Source: Vibrio tapetis subsp. quintayensis | GTDB taxonomy: Bacteria; Pseudomonadota; Gammaproteobacteria; Enterobacterales; Vibrionaceae | Length of the DNA stretch: 64,000 nucleotides | Reading direction: 5' to 3' | NCBI RefSeq assembly: GCF_030409945.1 | Contig: NZ_JAUFQV010000028.1 | Location: forward strand, 186,001 to 250,000 | Part shown: positions 53,540-64,000 of the stretch, piece after piece | How positions within the stretch are numbered: the first letter of the stretch is position 1 | Layout of the letters: each line of letters begins with the position of its first letter | Made by a program: the position numbers and the translations under genes | The notes under the pieces: generated by a model | The model's database searches: none | The model's input: the letters and a program-made list of their open reading frames with translations, nothing else | What the model was told of the DNA's origin: nothing

Positions 53540-53745
53540 TGTGACCTCTTGTAGTCATTATCCCTAACAGGCTAAGTGGGTAGCACTTAATTTATCTCAC
53601 TTTCAAACAGCTCATATTTTACAGAGATGTTAACAGTGTGAAAGCAAGATTCGGTTAGCCTGTGAGCTAGACAGCAATTCATCGCTAGCAGCCTTAAATT
53701 TGTTAGGGCTTTATAGGCGAACTGCCGTCTAATAATTTGAGTTTT

Positions 53746-53781
53746 AATAAAAATTAAGGTGACTCGAAAGCCACCTTAATT
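53746..53781 (-). terminator. Terminator between aceF and lpd
   Basis: On the minus strand AATTAAGGTG and CACCTTAATT (53772-53781 and 53752-53761) pair around a 10-base loop and are followed by TTTTTATT. It lies just after the aceF stop; the rest of 53540-53745 has no feature I can name other than the presumed lpd promoter. Confidence 0.8.
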
Positions 53782-53789
53782 ATCACTTT

Positions 53790-55676
53790 CTAAAGTACTA
53801 AGCGACGAATGTCAGACAAACAGCCGTTCAAGTAAGTAATAAAGCGTGCGCCTTCTGCACCATCGATCACTCGGTGATCGTAAGACAGAGACATTGGCAA
53901 TTGAAGACGAGGTTCGAATTCTTTGCCATTCCATACCGGCTTCATTTCAGACTTAGACACACCTAAGATACCAACTTCTGGCGCATTTACGATAGGAGTA
54001 AATGCTGTACCGCCAATACCGCCAAGACTAGAGATAGTAAAACAACCACCTTGCATGTCTGCCGCTGTTAGCTTACCAGTACGTGCTTTCTTAGAAACAG
54101 CCATTAGCTCTTCAGATAGCTCGTAAATGCCTTTTTTATTCACGTCTTTGAATACTGGAACAACAAGGCCATTTGGTGTATCAACTGCGATACCCACATT
54201 TACGTACTTCTTAAGAATGATGCTTTCGCCATCATCAGAAAGAGAAGAGTTAAACGCCGGGAATGCTTCTAGAGCTTTCGCAACAGCTTTCATGATGAAC
54301 ACAAGTGGTGTGATCTTCATGCCCGTGTCTTTCTTCGCTTCGATAGCATTCTGTTCTTTACGGAATGCTTCGAGTGCAGTGATGTCTGCGTTATCCCACT
54401 GAGTAACGTGCGGGATCATAACCCAGTTACGGTGCAGGTTTGCGCCAGAAATTTTCTTAATCTTAGAAAGCTTCTGAATTTCAGTTTCACCGAACTTGCT
54501 GAAGTCAACTTTTGGCCATGGTAGTAGACCAAGAGCGCTACCGTCGCCGCCTTTACCTGCCGCTGCTGCGCCAGATTCTAGGCGTTTCAGTGCATCTTTA
54601 ACGAATGACTGAACATCTTCTTTCAAGATGCGGCTCTTACGGCCAGTACCTTTTACTTTAGCAAGGTTAACACCAAACTCACGAGCAAGACGACGAACAA
54701 CAGGAGACGCATGTGCGTAATCGTTGTTTGCTTCAAATTCGCCTGCAGCTGCTGGAGCCGCTTGTGCTTGAGCCGATGCAGCTGGAGCTGGAGCTGCGTG
54801 TGCTACCGGTGCCGCTGCTGGTTGAGCTGCAACAGGTGCGGCGCCTTCAACAACAAACGTCATAATAAGAGAACCAGTCGACACTTTGTCGCCTGCGTCG
54901 ATCTTAATTTCTTTTACAACACCTGCAAATGGAGCCGGAACTTCCATAGAAGCTTTGTCGCCTTCAACAGTAATTAGAGATTGCTCTTCTTCAACTGTAT
55001 CGCCAACTGCTACCATGATTTCAGTCACTTCGACTTCATCACCACCGATGTCTGGTACATTGATTTCTTTTTCAGCAGAAACCGCTGGAGCCGCGGCTAC
55101 TGGTGCCGGAGCTGCTGCTGGAGCAACTGCCGCGCCAGAACCTGCCACTTCAAATACCATCACTAAAGAACCAGTCGAGACTGAATCACCAGAAGCGATT
55201 TTGATTTCTTTAACGATGCCAGCAAATGGTGCTGGAACTTCCATAGAAGCTTTATCACCTTCAACAGTAAGAAGAGACTGCTCTTCATCGACTGCATCGC
55301 CAACCGCAACCATGATTTCAGTCACTTCGACTTCATCGCCACCGATGTCTGGTACGTGAACTTCTTTTAGCTCGCTCGCCGCAGGAGCTGCTGCAACAGG
55401 TGCCGCCGCTTCAACTGCTGGCGCAGCCGGCGCTGCTGCAGCACCTTCCGCTTCGAAGATCATAATCAAAGTACCAGTAGACACTGAATCACCTTCAGCT
55501 ATCTTGATTTCTTTAACCACACCCGCCTGAGACGCAGGAACTTCCATAGAAGCTTTATCGCCTTCAACAGTGATCAGTGACTGCTCTTCTTCAACCTTGT
55601 CGCCAACGTTTACCAGAATCTCAGTTACTTCAACCTCATCTGCACCAATATCAGGTACATTAATTTCGATTGTCAT
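53790..55676 (-). CDS. aceF: Pyruvate dehydrogenase E2, dihydrolipoyl acetyltransferase, three lipoyl domains
   Basis: A 628-residue core subunit of the pyruvate dehydrogenase complex. Three N-terminal lipoyl domains each carry [10 protein letters not shown] with the lipoylated Lys; they are joined by Ala/Pro-rich linkers. The E1/E3-binding domain is near [23 protein letters not shown] (about 325-365) and the acetyltransferase core has the catalytic [12 protein letters not shown] at the C-terminus. The coding DNA of the three lipoyl domains (roughly 55440-55676, 55130-55370 and 54845-55075) is highly repetitive, so recombination could change the domain number. aceE lies 12 bases upstream. Confidence 0.97.
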   Translation of the reverse strand: MTIEINVPDIGADEVEVTEILVNVGDKVEEEQSLITVEGDKASMEVPASQAGVVKEIKIAEGDSVSTGTLIMIFEAEGAAAAPAAPAVEAAAPVAAAPAASELKEVHVPDIGGDEVEVTEIMVAVGDAVDEEQSLLTVEGDKASMEVPAPFAGIVKEIKIASGDSVSTGSLVMVFEVAGSGAAVAPAAAPAPVAAAPAVSAEKEINVPDIGGDEVEVTEIMVAVGDTVEEEQSLITVEGDKASMEVPAPFAGVVKEIKIDAGDKVSTGSLIMTFVVEGAAPVAAQPAAAPVAHAAPAPAASAQAQAAPAAAGEFEANNDYAHASPVVRRLAREFGVNLAKVKGTGRKSRILKEDVQSFVKDALKRLESGAAAAGKGGDGSALGLLPWPKVDFSKFGETEIQKLSKIKKISGANLHRNWVMIPHVTQWDNADITALEAFRKEQNAIEAKKDTGMKITPLVFIMKAVAKALEAFPAFNSSLSDDGESIILKKYVNVGIAVDTPNGLVVPVFKDVNKKGIYELSEELMAVSKKARTGKLTAADMQGGCFTISSLGGIGGTAFTPIVNAPEVGILGVSKSEMKPVWNGKEFEPRLQLPMSLSYDHRVIDGAEGARFITYLNGCLSDIRRLVL

Positions 55677-55688
55677 TGTATCTCTACC

Positions 55689-58355
55689 TTATGCGTATTG
55701 CGGGTTAGTTTTTTCAGTGTCGATATCGAATTTCTTAATTGCTTCTGCAACTACAGATTTCTCAATATCACCACGTTTTACAAGTTCAGTTAGCGCTGCA
55801 ACCACTACGTAACCTGCGTTCACTTCAAAGTGACGACGTAGGTTTTCGCGGCTATCTGAACGACCGAAGCCATCAGTACCCAGAACTTTGTAAGATTCAG
55901 CTGGAACGAATGCACGTACTTGCTCAGCGTAGTTCTTCATGTAATCCGTTACTGCGATTGCAGGTTCAGAACCAAGAACTTGAGTGATGTAAGGTACTTT
56001 CGCTTCTGCTTCAGGGTGAAGCATGTTGTCACGCTCAACCGCTTGACCATCACGAGTCAATTCATTAAATGAAGTCACAGCAAATATATCAGATGCTACG
56101 CCGTAGTCGTCACTCAAAATTTGAGCCGCTTTACGCGCTTCATTCATGATAGTACCAGAGCTCATTAATTGAACTTTACCTTTAGTACCAGCATGAGATT
56201 CAAGCTTGTAGATACCTTTACGAATACCTTCTTCAGCGCCTTCTGGCATTGCTGGCATTGCGTAGTTTTCGTTCATTACTGTTAGGTAGTAGTAAACGTT
56301 TTCTTGCTCAGGACCGTACATGCGACGAATACCGTCTTGCATGATTACCGCTAGCTCGTAAGCAAACGTTGGGTCGTAAGAGATACAGTTAGGTACCGTG
56401 TTCGCCATGATGTGTGAGTGACCATCTTCGTGTTGAAGACCTTCACCGTTTAGCGTTGTACGACCAGCAGTAGCACCTAGTAGGAAGCCACGAGCTTGTT
56501 GGTCACCTGCTAACCACGCCATGTCACCAATACGTTGGAAACCGAACATAGAGTAGTAGATGTAGAACGGAATCATCGGTAAATCATTGGTGCTGTATGA
56601 AGTCGCTGCTGCAACCCAAGACGCCATTGAACCTAGTTCGTTGATACCTTCTTGAAGAACTTGACCAGAGGTCGCTTCTTTGTAGTAAGAAACAATGCCT
56701 TTATCTTCCGGAGTGTAGTCTTGGCCGTGTGGGTTGTAGATACCAACCTGACGGAACAGACCTTCCATACCAAAGGTACGCGCTTCATCACAGATGATAG
56801 GAACGATGTTTTTACCGATGTTCTTATCTTTAAGCAGGATATTTAGCGTACGTACGTAAGCCATTGTGGTAGAGATGTCACGCTTTTGCTCACCAAGAAG
56901 AGGAGCAAACGCTTCTAACTCTGGCACTTTAAATTCTTGAGTGAATTTAGGCAGACGCTTAGGAGTGTAGCCGTGTAGTGCATTACGACGAGCATGCATG
57001 TATTCGTATTCTGGAGAACCTTCTTCCAATTTCAGGTAAGGCAGTTCTGACAGTTTCTCGTCCGAAAGGATATCTTCCAAACCAAGACGATCACGTAGGT
57101 GTTGGATATGCGTCATATCCATTTTCTTCACACCGTGCGCAATGTTTTTGCCTTCAGCGGCGTCGCCCATGCCGTAACCTTTAACAGTTTTAGCTAGGAT
57201 AACCGTTGGCTTACCGTTTGTTTCTTTAGCATTGTTGAATGCTGCAAACAGCTTAGATGAATCATGACCACCACGCTTAAGAGCGAAGATTTCGTCATCA
57301 GTCATATCAGCAACTAGCGCTGCTGTTTCTGGGTATTTACCAAAGAAGTGCTCACGTACGTATGCACCATCTTTAGATTTGAATGTTTGGTAGTCGCCAT
57401 CGATAGTTTCGTTCATTAGTTGAAGAAGCTTACCAGTGGTGTCTTTAGCTAGTAGAGAATCCCAGTTGCTACCCCAGATAACTTTAACAACGTTCCAACC
57501 CGCGCCTTTAAATAGGCCTTCAAGTTCTTGAATGATGCTGCCATTACCCATTACAGGGCCATCTAGACGCTGTAGGTTACAGTTGATTAGGAAACATAGG
57601 TTGTCTAGCTTCTCACGCGCAGCGAAAGAGATAGCGCCACGTGATTCTGGCTCATCCATCTCACCGTCACCTAGGAACGCGTATACGCGCTGCGCTGATG
57701 TTTCTTTCATGCCACGACCGTCAAGGTACTTCAAGAAGCGCGCTTGATAGATAGCAGAAATAGGACCAAGGCCCATAGATACCGTTGGGAATTGCCAGAA
57801 TTCAGGCATCAGTTTCGGGTGTGGGTAAGATGGAATGCCTTTACCATCAACTTCTTGACGGAAGTTATCTAGTTGCTCTTCAGTCAAACGACCTTCAACG
57901 AAAGCACGAGAGTAGATACCCGGAGAGATATGACCTTGGTAATAAACCAAATCGCCGCCATCAGTTTCGTTTGGAGCACGGAAGAAGTGGTTGAAACACA
58001 CTTCATAGAACGCAGCTGCGGACTGGTAAGAAGCCATGTGGCCGCCTAAGTCCAAGTCTTTTTTTGATGCACGCAATACGATCATGATTGCGTTCCAGCG
58101 GATAATAGAACGAATGCGACGCTCTAATGTTGTGTCACCTGGGTAAGCAGGTTCTTGTGCTGCTGGGATGGTATTGATGTAGTTGGTGTTGATACCGGTA
58201 GCCATATCTACGCCATCTAAACGAGCTTTATCTAGAACTTGTTCTAGTAAATATTGAGCGCGTTCTACACCTTCTTCACGTACGACTGATTCAAGGGCAG
58301 CTAACCACTCTTGAGTTTCCAGTGCATCAACGTCATTTGTCATGACTTCAGACAT
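55689..58355 (-). CDS. aceE: Pyruvate dehydrogenase E1 component
   Basis: An 888-residue homodimeric thiamine-diphosphate decarboxylase (E. coli 887). The ThDP motif runs from GDGEMDEPES to the distal NCNLQRLDGPV; the active-site His in GEGLQHEDGHSH and a long, near-invariant catalytic region are intact. It decarboxylates pyruvate and acetylates the E2 lipoyl groups. It follows pdhR after 47 bases on the same strand, so PdhR control probably acts through the pdhR promoter. Confidence 0.97.
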   Translation of the reverse strand: MSEVMTNDVDALETQEWLAALESVVREEGVERAQYLLEQVLDKARLDGVDMATGINTNYINTIPAAQEPAYPGDTTLERRIRSIIRWNAIMIVLRASKKDLDLGGHMASYQSAAAFYEVCFNHFFRAPNETDGGDLVYYQGHISPGIYSRAFVEGRLTEEQLDNFRQEVDGKGIPSYPHPKLMPEFWQFPTVSMGLGPISAIYQARFLKYLDGRGMKETSAQRVYAFLGDGEMDEPESRGAISFAAREKLDNLCFLINCNLQRLDGPVMGNGSIIQELEGLFKGAGWNVVKVIWGSNWDSLLAKDTTGKLLQLMNETIDGDYQTFKSKDGAYVREHFFGKYPETAALVADMTDDEIFALKRGGHDSSKLFAAFNNAKETNGKPTVILAKTVKGYGMGDAAEGKNIAHGVKKMDMTHIQHLRDRLGLEDILSDEKLSELPYLKLEEGSPEYEYMHARRNALHGYTPKRLPKFTQEFKVPELEAFAPLLGEQKRDISTTMAYVRTLNILLKDKNIGKNIVPIICDEARTFGMEGLFRQVGIYNPHGQDYTPEDKGIVSYYKEATSGQVLQEGINELGSMASWVAAATSYSTNDLPMIPFYIYYSMFGFQRIGDMAWLAGDQQARGFLLGATAGRTTLNGEGLQHEDGHSHIMANTVPNCISYDPTFAYELAVIMQDGIRRMYGPEQENVYYYLTVMNENYAMPAMPEGAEEGIRKGIYKLESHAGTKGKVQLMSSGTIMNEARKAAQILSDDYGVASDIFAVTSFNELTRDGQAVERDNMLHPEAEAKVPYITQVLGSEPAIAVTDYMKNYAEQVRAFVPAESYKVLGTDGFGRSDSRENLRRHFEVNAGYVVVAALTELVKRGDIEKSVVAEAIKKFDIDTEKTNPQYA

Positions 58356-58402
58356 GCGATCTATCCTTTTATTTTGTTGGATCTAGATTACAGGTATAAG
58401 AA

Positions 58403-59170
58403 CTAGTTCTTTTTACCTTGTTGGATGCGACGCAAGGAGCGCTCTCGGCGACTCTCTTCACGCGTCAAATCAAGCAATACTTCTTCTATATAAGCCAAAT
58501 GAGAATGAGACATCTCTCGGGCCTTTTCTGGCTGGCCAGCAACAATCGCATCAACAATATTGCCACGATGTACACTGACCCGCTCTACCACATCAGTTCG
58601 TCGATGCAGTAATTCTAAATTCTCAAATACGTTTTGTTCCAGTAACGGCGACAAGCTACGAACAATATGCAGTAACACCACATTATGAGCCGCTTCCGTT
58701 AAGGCGATTAAAAAAGCCATTACTGCCGATGCTTCTACTGAAACATCCTTACTTTCTTGCGCTTTCGCGATATCCTCTAAACAGTGCTGGATTCTCGCAA
58801 AGTCGTCATCTGTCCCGCGTAGTGCTGCAAAATAAGCGCAGAGCCCTTCCATCGCGTGGCGCGCTTCCAATAAATCCAATTGCGTTTCTGGATGCGCTGA
58901 CAATAAATCTAGCAGAGGATCAGAAAAACTCTTCCATAAAGTTTCACTAACAAACGTTCCACCACCCTGTTTACGAGTTAACAGTTTTTTTGCTTCCAGA
59001 CGTTGGATGGCTTCACGCACCGAAGGTCTCGATACATCAAACTGTTTCGCCAACTCTCGCTCTGGTGGCAGCTGTTGCCCCGGAGCAAGTGTTCCTTCAA
59101 CAATTAGCCTTTCAAGCTCCTGCTCAATTACATCGGAAAGCTTAGGCTGACGGATCCTTTGATAAGCCAT
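58403..59170 (-). CDS. pdhR: Pyruvate-responsive repressor PdhR
   Basis: A 255-residue GntR-family (FadR subgroup) regulator. The winged helix ([56 protein letters not shown]) is followed by an all-helical FCD ligand domain whose metal/effector His and Asp residues lie in [10 protein letters not shown] and HRGNIVDAI. Pyruvate releases it from DNA. Two operators upstream of its own gene show autoregulation. It heads the pdhR-aceE-aceF unit. Confidence 0.95.
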   Translation of the reverse strand: MAYQRIRQPKLSDVIEQELERLIVEGTLAPGQQLPPERELAKQFDVSRPSVREAIQRLEAKKLLTRKQGGGTFVSETLWKSFSDPLLDLLSAHPETQLDLLEARHAMEGLCAYFAALRGTDDDFARIQHCLEDIAKAQESKDVSVEASAVMAFLIALTEAAHNVVLLHIVRSLSPLLEQNVFENLELLHRRTDVVERVSVHRGNIVDAIVAGQPEKAREMSHSHLAYIEEVLLDLTREESRRERSLRRIQQGKKN

Positions 59171-59208
59171 AATTACTGTCTTTTGCCTGTTATTTTTATT
59201 TTGTAGTC

Positions 59209-59225
59209 AATTGGTATTACCAATT
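59209..59225 (-). promoter_or_regulatory. PdhR operator 1
   Basis: AATTGGTATTACCAATT is a perfect 17-base palindrome equal to the PdhR consensus (TTGGT-N3-ACCAA). It lies 39 bases before the pdhR start codon. Confidence 0.9.
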
Positions 59226-59347
59226 TCAGGATGGACGAAAAAGTAACACAATTAAAACATACCTGTCTAGGTGAAATTTGATTTAAATCATAGAAACCAT
59301 CGACCTGTAAACAGTTGTTAACATCTGAGCATTAAAACAGCAATAAG

Positions 59348-59362
59348 ATTGGTCTTACCATT
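59348..59362 (-). promoter_or_regulatory. PdhR operator 2
   Basis: ATTGGTCTTACCATT keeps the TTGGT-N3-ACCA core and is centred 138 bases from operator 1. The rest of 59171-59462 is AT-rich with no gene. Confidence 0.7.
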
Positions 59363-59427
59363 GAATTACGATTGAAGAAGTTATTTATTTTTATGATGGA
59401 AATAAATAACTTTGTTAAGAAATGTAA

Positions 59428-59460
59428 AATTAAAGCACGAGGGGAATGTGCCTTAATTAC
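59428..59460 (-). terminator. Likely terminator of ampD
   Basis: On the minus strand AATTAAGGCAC and GTGCTTTAATT (59449-59459 and 59429-59439) pair with one mismatch around a 9-base loop, directly after the ampD stop, followed by TTACATTT. Confidence 0.6.
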
Positions 59461-59462
59461 AG

Positions 59463-60008
59463 CTATTTAAGTGATTCACGGTACCTTTTCCAATCAAAAC
59501 ACAAGCCAGGGTCACTTTTACGCAATGGGGAGATATATTGATGACCCGTAATTCGACGAGGAGAGATAGCCGGATAGCGCTGCATAACCAGCTTGCTTAG
59601 TAAGGCTAATGACTGGTATTGCTCTCGAGTGTAAATATCAAACTCGCTGCCCTCAAGCTCCAGCCCTATCGAGTAATCATTGCATCGTTCTTTACCTGCA
59701 AAACATGACTTTCCTGCGTGCCAAGCTCGGCCATTAAAGGGAACGAACTGTACAATCTCTCCATCTCGCTTTATCAAGCAATGTGCCGAGACTTTCATTT
59801 TTTCAATGACTTTAAAAAACGGATGTTGAGTAGCGTCAAGCTTTCCTTGGAAGAACTGTTCTATGTAAGGACCACCGTACTGTTGCGGAGGTAAACTGAT
59901 ATGGTGAAGTACAAGTAATGAGATAACCGCATCATCAGGGCGAGAATCAAAATGCGGTGAAGGAACGTGTTTCGCCCCACTCAACCAGTGACTTTCATCT
60001 ATCTTCAT
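59463..60008 (-). CDS. ampD: 1,6-anhydro-N-acetylmuramyl-L-alanine amidase
   Basis: A 181-residue zinc amidase of the amidase_2 fold that cleaves anhydro-muropeptides during cell-wall recycling in the cytoplasm. The first zinc His is in LLVLHHISLP, the second in ITGHQYISP, and the Asp ligand in KSDPGLCFDW. There is no signal peptide, as expected for AmpD. It is divergent from nadC, as in E. coli and other vibrios. Confidence 0.95.
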   Translation of the reverse strand: MKIDESHWLSGAKHVPSPHFDSRPDDAVISLLVLHHISLPPQQYGGPYIEQFFQGKLDATQHPFFKVIEKMKVSAHCLIKRDGEIVQFVPFNGRAWHAGKSCFAGKERCNDYSIGLELEGSEFDIYTREQYQSLALLSKLVMQRYPAISPRRITGHQYISPLRKSDPGLCFDWKRYRESLK

Positions 60009-60170
60009 ATTAATTTCAGCTCATCAAATAGCAAACAACTGAGTTTGTTATCTACTTTTTGGCAACAAATTTCAATTGAAACTCTTCATCCGCTGAAAAA
60101 TTGCGATAATTGGTGCTGAATTTCTATCCTAGCAAGAGTATTATGCCCGCATTACTCAACACCAACGTAG

Positions 60171-61064
<894 letters not shown>

Positions 61065-61092
61065 TACTCGCTCAGCGCATACCCAATATACT

Positions 61093-61117
61093 AAGGAGGC
61101 TTCGCCTCCTTTTTTTA
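61093..61117 (+). terminator. Rho-independent terminator of nadC
   Basis: AAGGAGGC (61093-61100) and GCCTCCTT (61104-61111) with a TTC loop are followed by a T run. Confidence 0.93.
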
Positions 61118-61308
61118 CACCTGGATTTCCACATTAACCAAGTAGCAAAAAAGGCTGAGATTTCTCAACCCTATTCGCAGCCCACTGCAACAACAATGCT
61201 CAGTATCCATAATTTTCATTAACCACATCGAGCAACCATATCTCTTTGATTTAAAAGATCATCATCAGTTTCTATTCTAGTGTGGTATTTAAATTTATGG
61301 AGAAAAAA

Positions 61309-61770
61309 ATGAAGAATCAACAACAAGGTTTTACGCTGATTGAGTTGATGATTGTGGTGGCAGTTATTGGAGTGCTGTCTGCAATTGCAGTTCCTCAATA
61401 CCAAAATTATGTGAAAAAGTCAGAATTAGGAGCGGCACTAGCTACCGTAGCAGCTTTAAAAGTTAACGTAGAAGATTACATTGCAACTAACTCAGTGTTT
61501 CCTACCAAAAATGCAGCAGCAACAATAAGCGAATTAGGTGCACCATCTAGCGCCATTGGTACAATTATATCCACAGGCAATACCTCAGCATCAGCAGCGG
61601 GTAACATTATATTGCAATTGTCTTCAACGGCTTTACCTGCAAGTACCCTCATAGCAATGCATCGTTCAGACACAGGAAACTGGGAATGTAAGTCTACAGC
61701 GTCTTCAGCTGCAATTTTACCTAGAGGATGCACAAACGAGACCGCAGCAAACATAAATTCTGGTGAATAA
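61309..61770 (+). CDS. pilA: Type IV major pilin
   Basis: A 153-residue type IVa prepilin. The leader MKNQQQG is cut by PilD before the N-methylated Phe in FTLIELMIVVAVIGVLSAIAVPQYQNYV, giving a 146-residue pilin. Two C-terminal cysteines (WECKS and PRGCTN) form the usual D-loop. The frame extends to a GTG at 61282, but GGAG six bases before ATG 61309 decides the start. In vibrios this PilA builds the competence (DNA-uptake) pilus used on chitin. The globular part is not closely recognisable, as is common for pilins. Its stop overlaps the pilB start by one base. No promoter was identified in the 190-base gap upstream. Confidence 0.93.
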   Translation: MKNQQQGFTLIELMIVVAVIGVLSAIAVPQYQNYVKKSELGAALATVAALKVNVEDYIATNSVFPTKNAAATISELGAPSSAIGTIISTGNTSASAAGNIILQLSSTALPASTLIAMHRSDTGNWECKSTASSAAILPRGCTNETAANINSGE

Positions 61771-63458
61771 TGCTAACGAATCTAACATCTATCTTGCGCC
61801 ACGCTGGTTTATTAAGCCTAGAGCAAGAACAACAAGTTAGGTCTCATATGCAAGCATCAAACACTTCGGTGCTTGATGCTGTGACCACCCTTGGCTACCA
61901 TTCTAACGATCATATTACCCTAAAGCTTAGCGAGTTATTCGGATTAGACATCATTGTACCTATTGAATATGACTACTCTTCATTATGCCAGCAATTGGGG
62001 ATTAGGGAGTTAGTATCTCGCCTTCAAGCACTTCCTTTATACCAGACCAATCACACATTACATGTAGCAGTTAGTGACCCGAGCCAAATAAGGGTTGAAG
62101 AAGAGTTTGGTTTTGCAACCAACCTATCGATAGAGCTAGTTCTGTGTGAAGAAAAACAATTACAAGCCTGCATTAAACGATTATACGGCAGCTCAATTGA
62201 CAATGACGACGATGCTAGCCGAGACATTAACGAGCAAGATTTGGCAAATCTCGTAAAGGTCACGGATAACGAACACCAGCAAAGTGAAGATTTAAGCAAA
62301 GATGACTCTCCCGTAAGCCGTTTCATCCATCAAGTCCTATTAGATGCGATACGAAAGAGCGCATCAGACATCCACTTTGAACCATACGAAGACAATTATC
62401 GCATTCGGATGCGCTGTGATGGCATGTTACTTCAAACAAATTCACCGCCATCACAATTAAATAGGCGCTTAGCGGCTCGCTTGAAAATCCTTGCCAACCT
62501 AGATATAGCAGAAAGGCGATTACCTCAAGACGGCCGAATTAAGCTTCATTTGAACTCCAACACAGCAATTGATCTACGCGTCTCGACCTTACCAACCCTA
62601 TGGGGAGAAAAGGTTGTCTTGCGGCTCCTCGACAGTAACAAAGCCAAATTAGACATTAACGCTCTTGGTTACAGTGAACAACAAAAACAGATCTATCTCG
62701 AAGCTCTGTCTAAGCCGCAAGGCATGATCTTGATGACAGGCCCGACAGGCAGTGGCAAGACTATTTCACTCTATACCGGACTCCGTAAACTCAATAAAAT
62801 AGAGCGTAATATCTCGACCGCAGAAGATCCTGTTGAAATCAATTTTCCCGGGATCAACCAAGTTCAGATACAGCCCAAAGTCGGTTTTACTTTTGCTAAA
62901 GCCCTACGTGCATTTTTGCGTCAAGACCCTGACGTGGTGATGTTAGGTGAAATTCGAGATCTAGAGACCGCACAAATAGCGATAAAAGCGGCTCAAACCG
63001 GGCATCTAGTCCTTTCGACGCTGCATACTAACTCAGCATCTGAAACTGTCATTCGCTTACAAAACATGGGGATCGAAGCATATAACTTAGCTTCATCACT
63101 AAGCTTGGTCGTAGCACAGCGACTCGCAAGACGCCTATGCCCTAAATGTAAAACCGAGCATCCAATGCCGCAAATGATTCGGCAAGCTTTGAGTGTCGAC
63201 CAAGATAGCCGTATTTATCAAGCAAACAAAGAAGGCTGTAACGATTGCAACGCTGGCTATAGCGGACGTATTGGTATCTACGAAATGCTGCAAATCAATG
63301 ATGATCTAGTCGAGGCGATCACTAAGCAGTTAAGCATACCAGAACTAGAAGCCATCGCAGTTCATCACGGCATGGTGACGCTAAAGCAAGCGGGCATAGA
63401 AAAACTCAAACTGGGGATCACCAGCTACCAAGAACTTCAACGCGTACTATTTTTATAA
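61770..63458 (+). CDS. pilB: Type IV pilus assembly ATPase
   Basis: A 562-residue extension ATPase. It has an N-terminal T2SSE_N domain (about 10-140), the ATPase core with Walker A GPTGSGKTIS, Asp box and Walker B in DPDVVMLGEIRDLETAQ, His box GHLVLSTLHTNSA, and a zinc site with CPKC and CNDC. It powers pilus extension at the inner membrane with PilC. TAATG overlap with pilA; pilC follows after eight bases. Confidence 0.96.
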   Translation: MLTNLTSILRHAGLLSLEQEQQVRSHMQASNTSVLDAVTTLGYHSNDHITLKLSELFGLDIIVPIEYDYSSLCQQLGIRELVSRLQALPLYQTNHTLHVAVSDPSQIRVEEEFGFATNLSIELVLCEEKQLQACIKRLYGSSIDNDDDASRDINEQDLANLVKVTDNEHQQSEDLSKDDSPVSRFIHQVLLDAIRKSASDIHFEPYEDNYRIRMRCDGMLLQTNSPPSQLNRRLAARLKILANLDIAERRLPQDGRIKLHLNSNTAIDLRVSTLPTLWGEKVVLRLLDSNKAKLDINALGYSEQQKQIYLEALSKPQGMILMTGPTGSGKTISLYTGLRKLNKIERNISTAEDPVEINFPGINQVQIQPKVGFTFAKALRAFLRQDPDVVMLGEIRDLETAQIAIKAAQTGHLVLSTLHTNSASETVIRLQNMGIEAYNLASSLSLVVAQRLARRLCPKCKTEHPMPQMIRQALSVDQDSRIYQANKEGCNDCNAGYSGRIGIYEMLQINDDLVEAITKQLSIPELEAIAVHHGMVTLKQAGIEKLKLGITSYQELQRVLFL

Positions 63459-63466
63459 GGGCCCCG

Positions 63467-64000
63467 ATGGACTCCACTTCGTTTTATCGCCTAAAATTGC
63501 AAAATTTCCGCTGGCGAGGTCACAACAGCTCAGGTAAAAAAGTATCAGGGCAGATCCTAGCTTACACAGAGTGTGAAGTGAGAGAGCGGCTTTCGACTCA
63601 AAAAATACACATCCAGAAAATCAAACGTCGCAGTGTTTCTTTTTTTGAAAGGATATCTAATAAAGTTACCCCAAAAGACATTTTAGTTTTCAGCCGTCAG
63701 ATGGCAACCATGCTAGATGCTGGCGTTCCCATGATACAAGCGCTAAAAATGTTGATGGATAACCAACATAAAGCAGAAATGAAGTCGATTTTACGCCAGT
63801 TATCCAGCGCGGTTGAAGCAGGCACGCCACTTTCTCGAGCCTTGTCGACCACCTCTGTCCATTTTGATAATTTCTATGTAGATCTTATCGCAACCGGTGA
63901 ACAAACAGGCCATCTATCTCAAATATTTACGCGTCTTGCAACTTATCAAGAAAAGAGTGAATTACTGAAATCAAAAGTCAAAAAAGCCATGATTTACCCA
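63467..64000 (+). CDS. pilC: Type IV pilus inner-membrane platform protein, N-terminal part
   Basis: The first 178 codons of a GspF-family platform protein, cut by the right edge. The start MDSTSFYRLKLQNFRWRG at ATG 63467 and the first T2SSF domain (KDILVFSRQMATMLDAGVPMIQALKML, VEAGTPLSRAL, ATGEQTGHL) are clear. It is eight bases after pilB, with AAGGGCC as a possible ribosome site. In related genomes pilD follows. Confidence 0.95.
   Translation, partial: MDSTSFYRLKLQNFRWRGHNSSGKKVSGQILAYTECEVRERLSTQKIHIQKIKRRSVSFFERISNKVTPKDILVFSRQMATMLDAGVPMIQALKMLMDNQHKAEMKSILRQLSSAVEAGTPLSRALSTTSVHFDNFYVDLIATGEQTGHLSQIFTRLATYQEKSELLKSKVKKAMIYP

Noticed and set aside
54886..55359. Long plus-strand frame (157 codons) inside aceF
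   Set aside because: It is antisense to the repeated lipoyl domains and has a repetitive Ser/Thr-rich product that mirrors the aceF repeats.
54845..55676. Three direct repeats of about 300 bases
   Set aside because: Not a mobile element; they encode the three lipoyl domains of AceF, a normal arrangement.
61219..61404. 61-codon minus-strand frame overlapping the pilA start
   Set aside because: No ribosome site and it is antisense to the conserved pilin N-terminus.

Overview
The window is a contiguous piece of a Vibrionaceae chromosome, almost certainly a Vibrio. The evidence is an orthologue of the LuxR/HapR quorum-sensing master regulator next to hpt, a complete ChiS-controlled chitobiose locus in the Vibrio arrangement, and a pilA-pilB-pilC type IV pilus cluster next to nadC. 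I could not fix the species. The window has 48 protein genes that I can support; hemL (left) and pilC (right) are cut by its edges. I see no rRNA or tRNA gene, insertion sequence, prophage, integron or CRISPR array, so this is mostly core genome.

Layout. 1-3.5 kb: end of hemL, a candidate 37-residue membrane peptide on the minus strand, an AI-2E-family exporter gene and rsmC. 3.7-22.4 kb: the chitin module, with the membrane regulator ChiS, a 0.8 kb control region, the chito-oligosaccharide binding protein, a five-component Opp-type ABC importer, and cytoplasmic enzymes that split (GlcNAc)2 or (GlcN)2 by three routes: GH9 glucosaminidase plus GspK kinase, GH20 hexosaminidase, and GH94 phosphorylase plus a phosphohexomutase. 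22.5-26.4 kb: a Fur-boxed ferric iron ABC importer, fbpABC. 26.4-28.5 kb: the ammonium module glnK-amtB and yacL. 28.7-39 kb: acnB, a patatin-type autotransporter, and mrcB-hrpB. 39-51 kb: sfsA, dksA, gluQ, pcnB, folK, panB, panC, yadGH, a SulP transporter, can, hpt and the luxR/hapR homologue. This stretch keeps a gene order shared with E. coli, but without panD. 51-61 kb: an HDOD protein, lpd, aceF, aceE, pdhR, ampD and nadC. 61.3-64 kb: pilA, pilB and the start of pilC.

How the parts connect. ChiS senses the loaded state of the periplasmic binding protein and switches on the chitobiose genes. In Vibrio cholerae the same sensor also feeds into natural competence, which needs the HapR-type regulator and the PilABCD DNA-uptake pilus; all three components lie within this 64 kb. 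PdhR operators control pdhR and probably the pyruvate dehydrogenase genes behind it, and a related inverted repeat lies upstream of acnB. Nitrogen control (sigma-54 and NtrC) is indicated upstream of glnK-amtB.

Most notable sequence observations: an NtrC consensus palindrome that doubles as the yacL terminator; an AUU start codon for pcnB; two heptanucleotide tandem arrays sharing an AAGGC core, each placed 4-5 bases after the stop codon of a minus-strand gene; a SlmA-type palindrome and competing hairpins in the leader of the chitobiose operon; a G8 tract inside the GH9 active-site motif; and a Qrr small-RNA target in the luxR-homologue leader. I did not find a clearly new multi-gene system; the new-looking items are regulatory and small-gene features.
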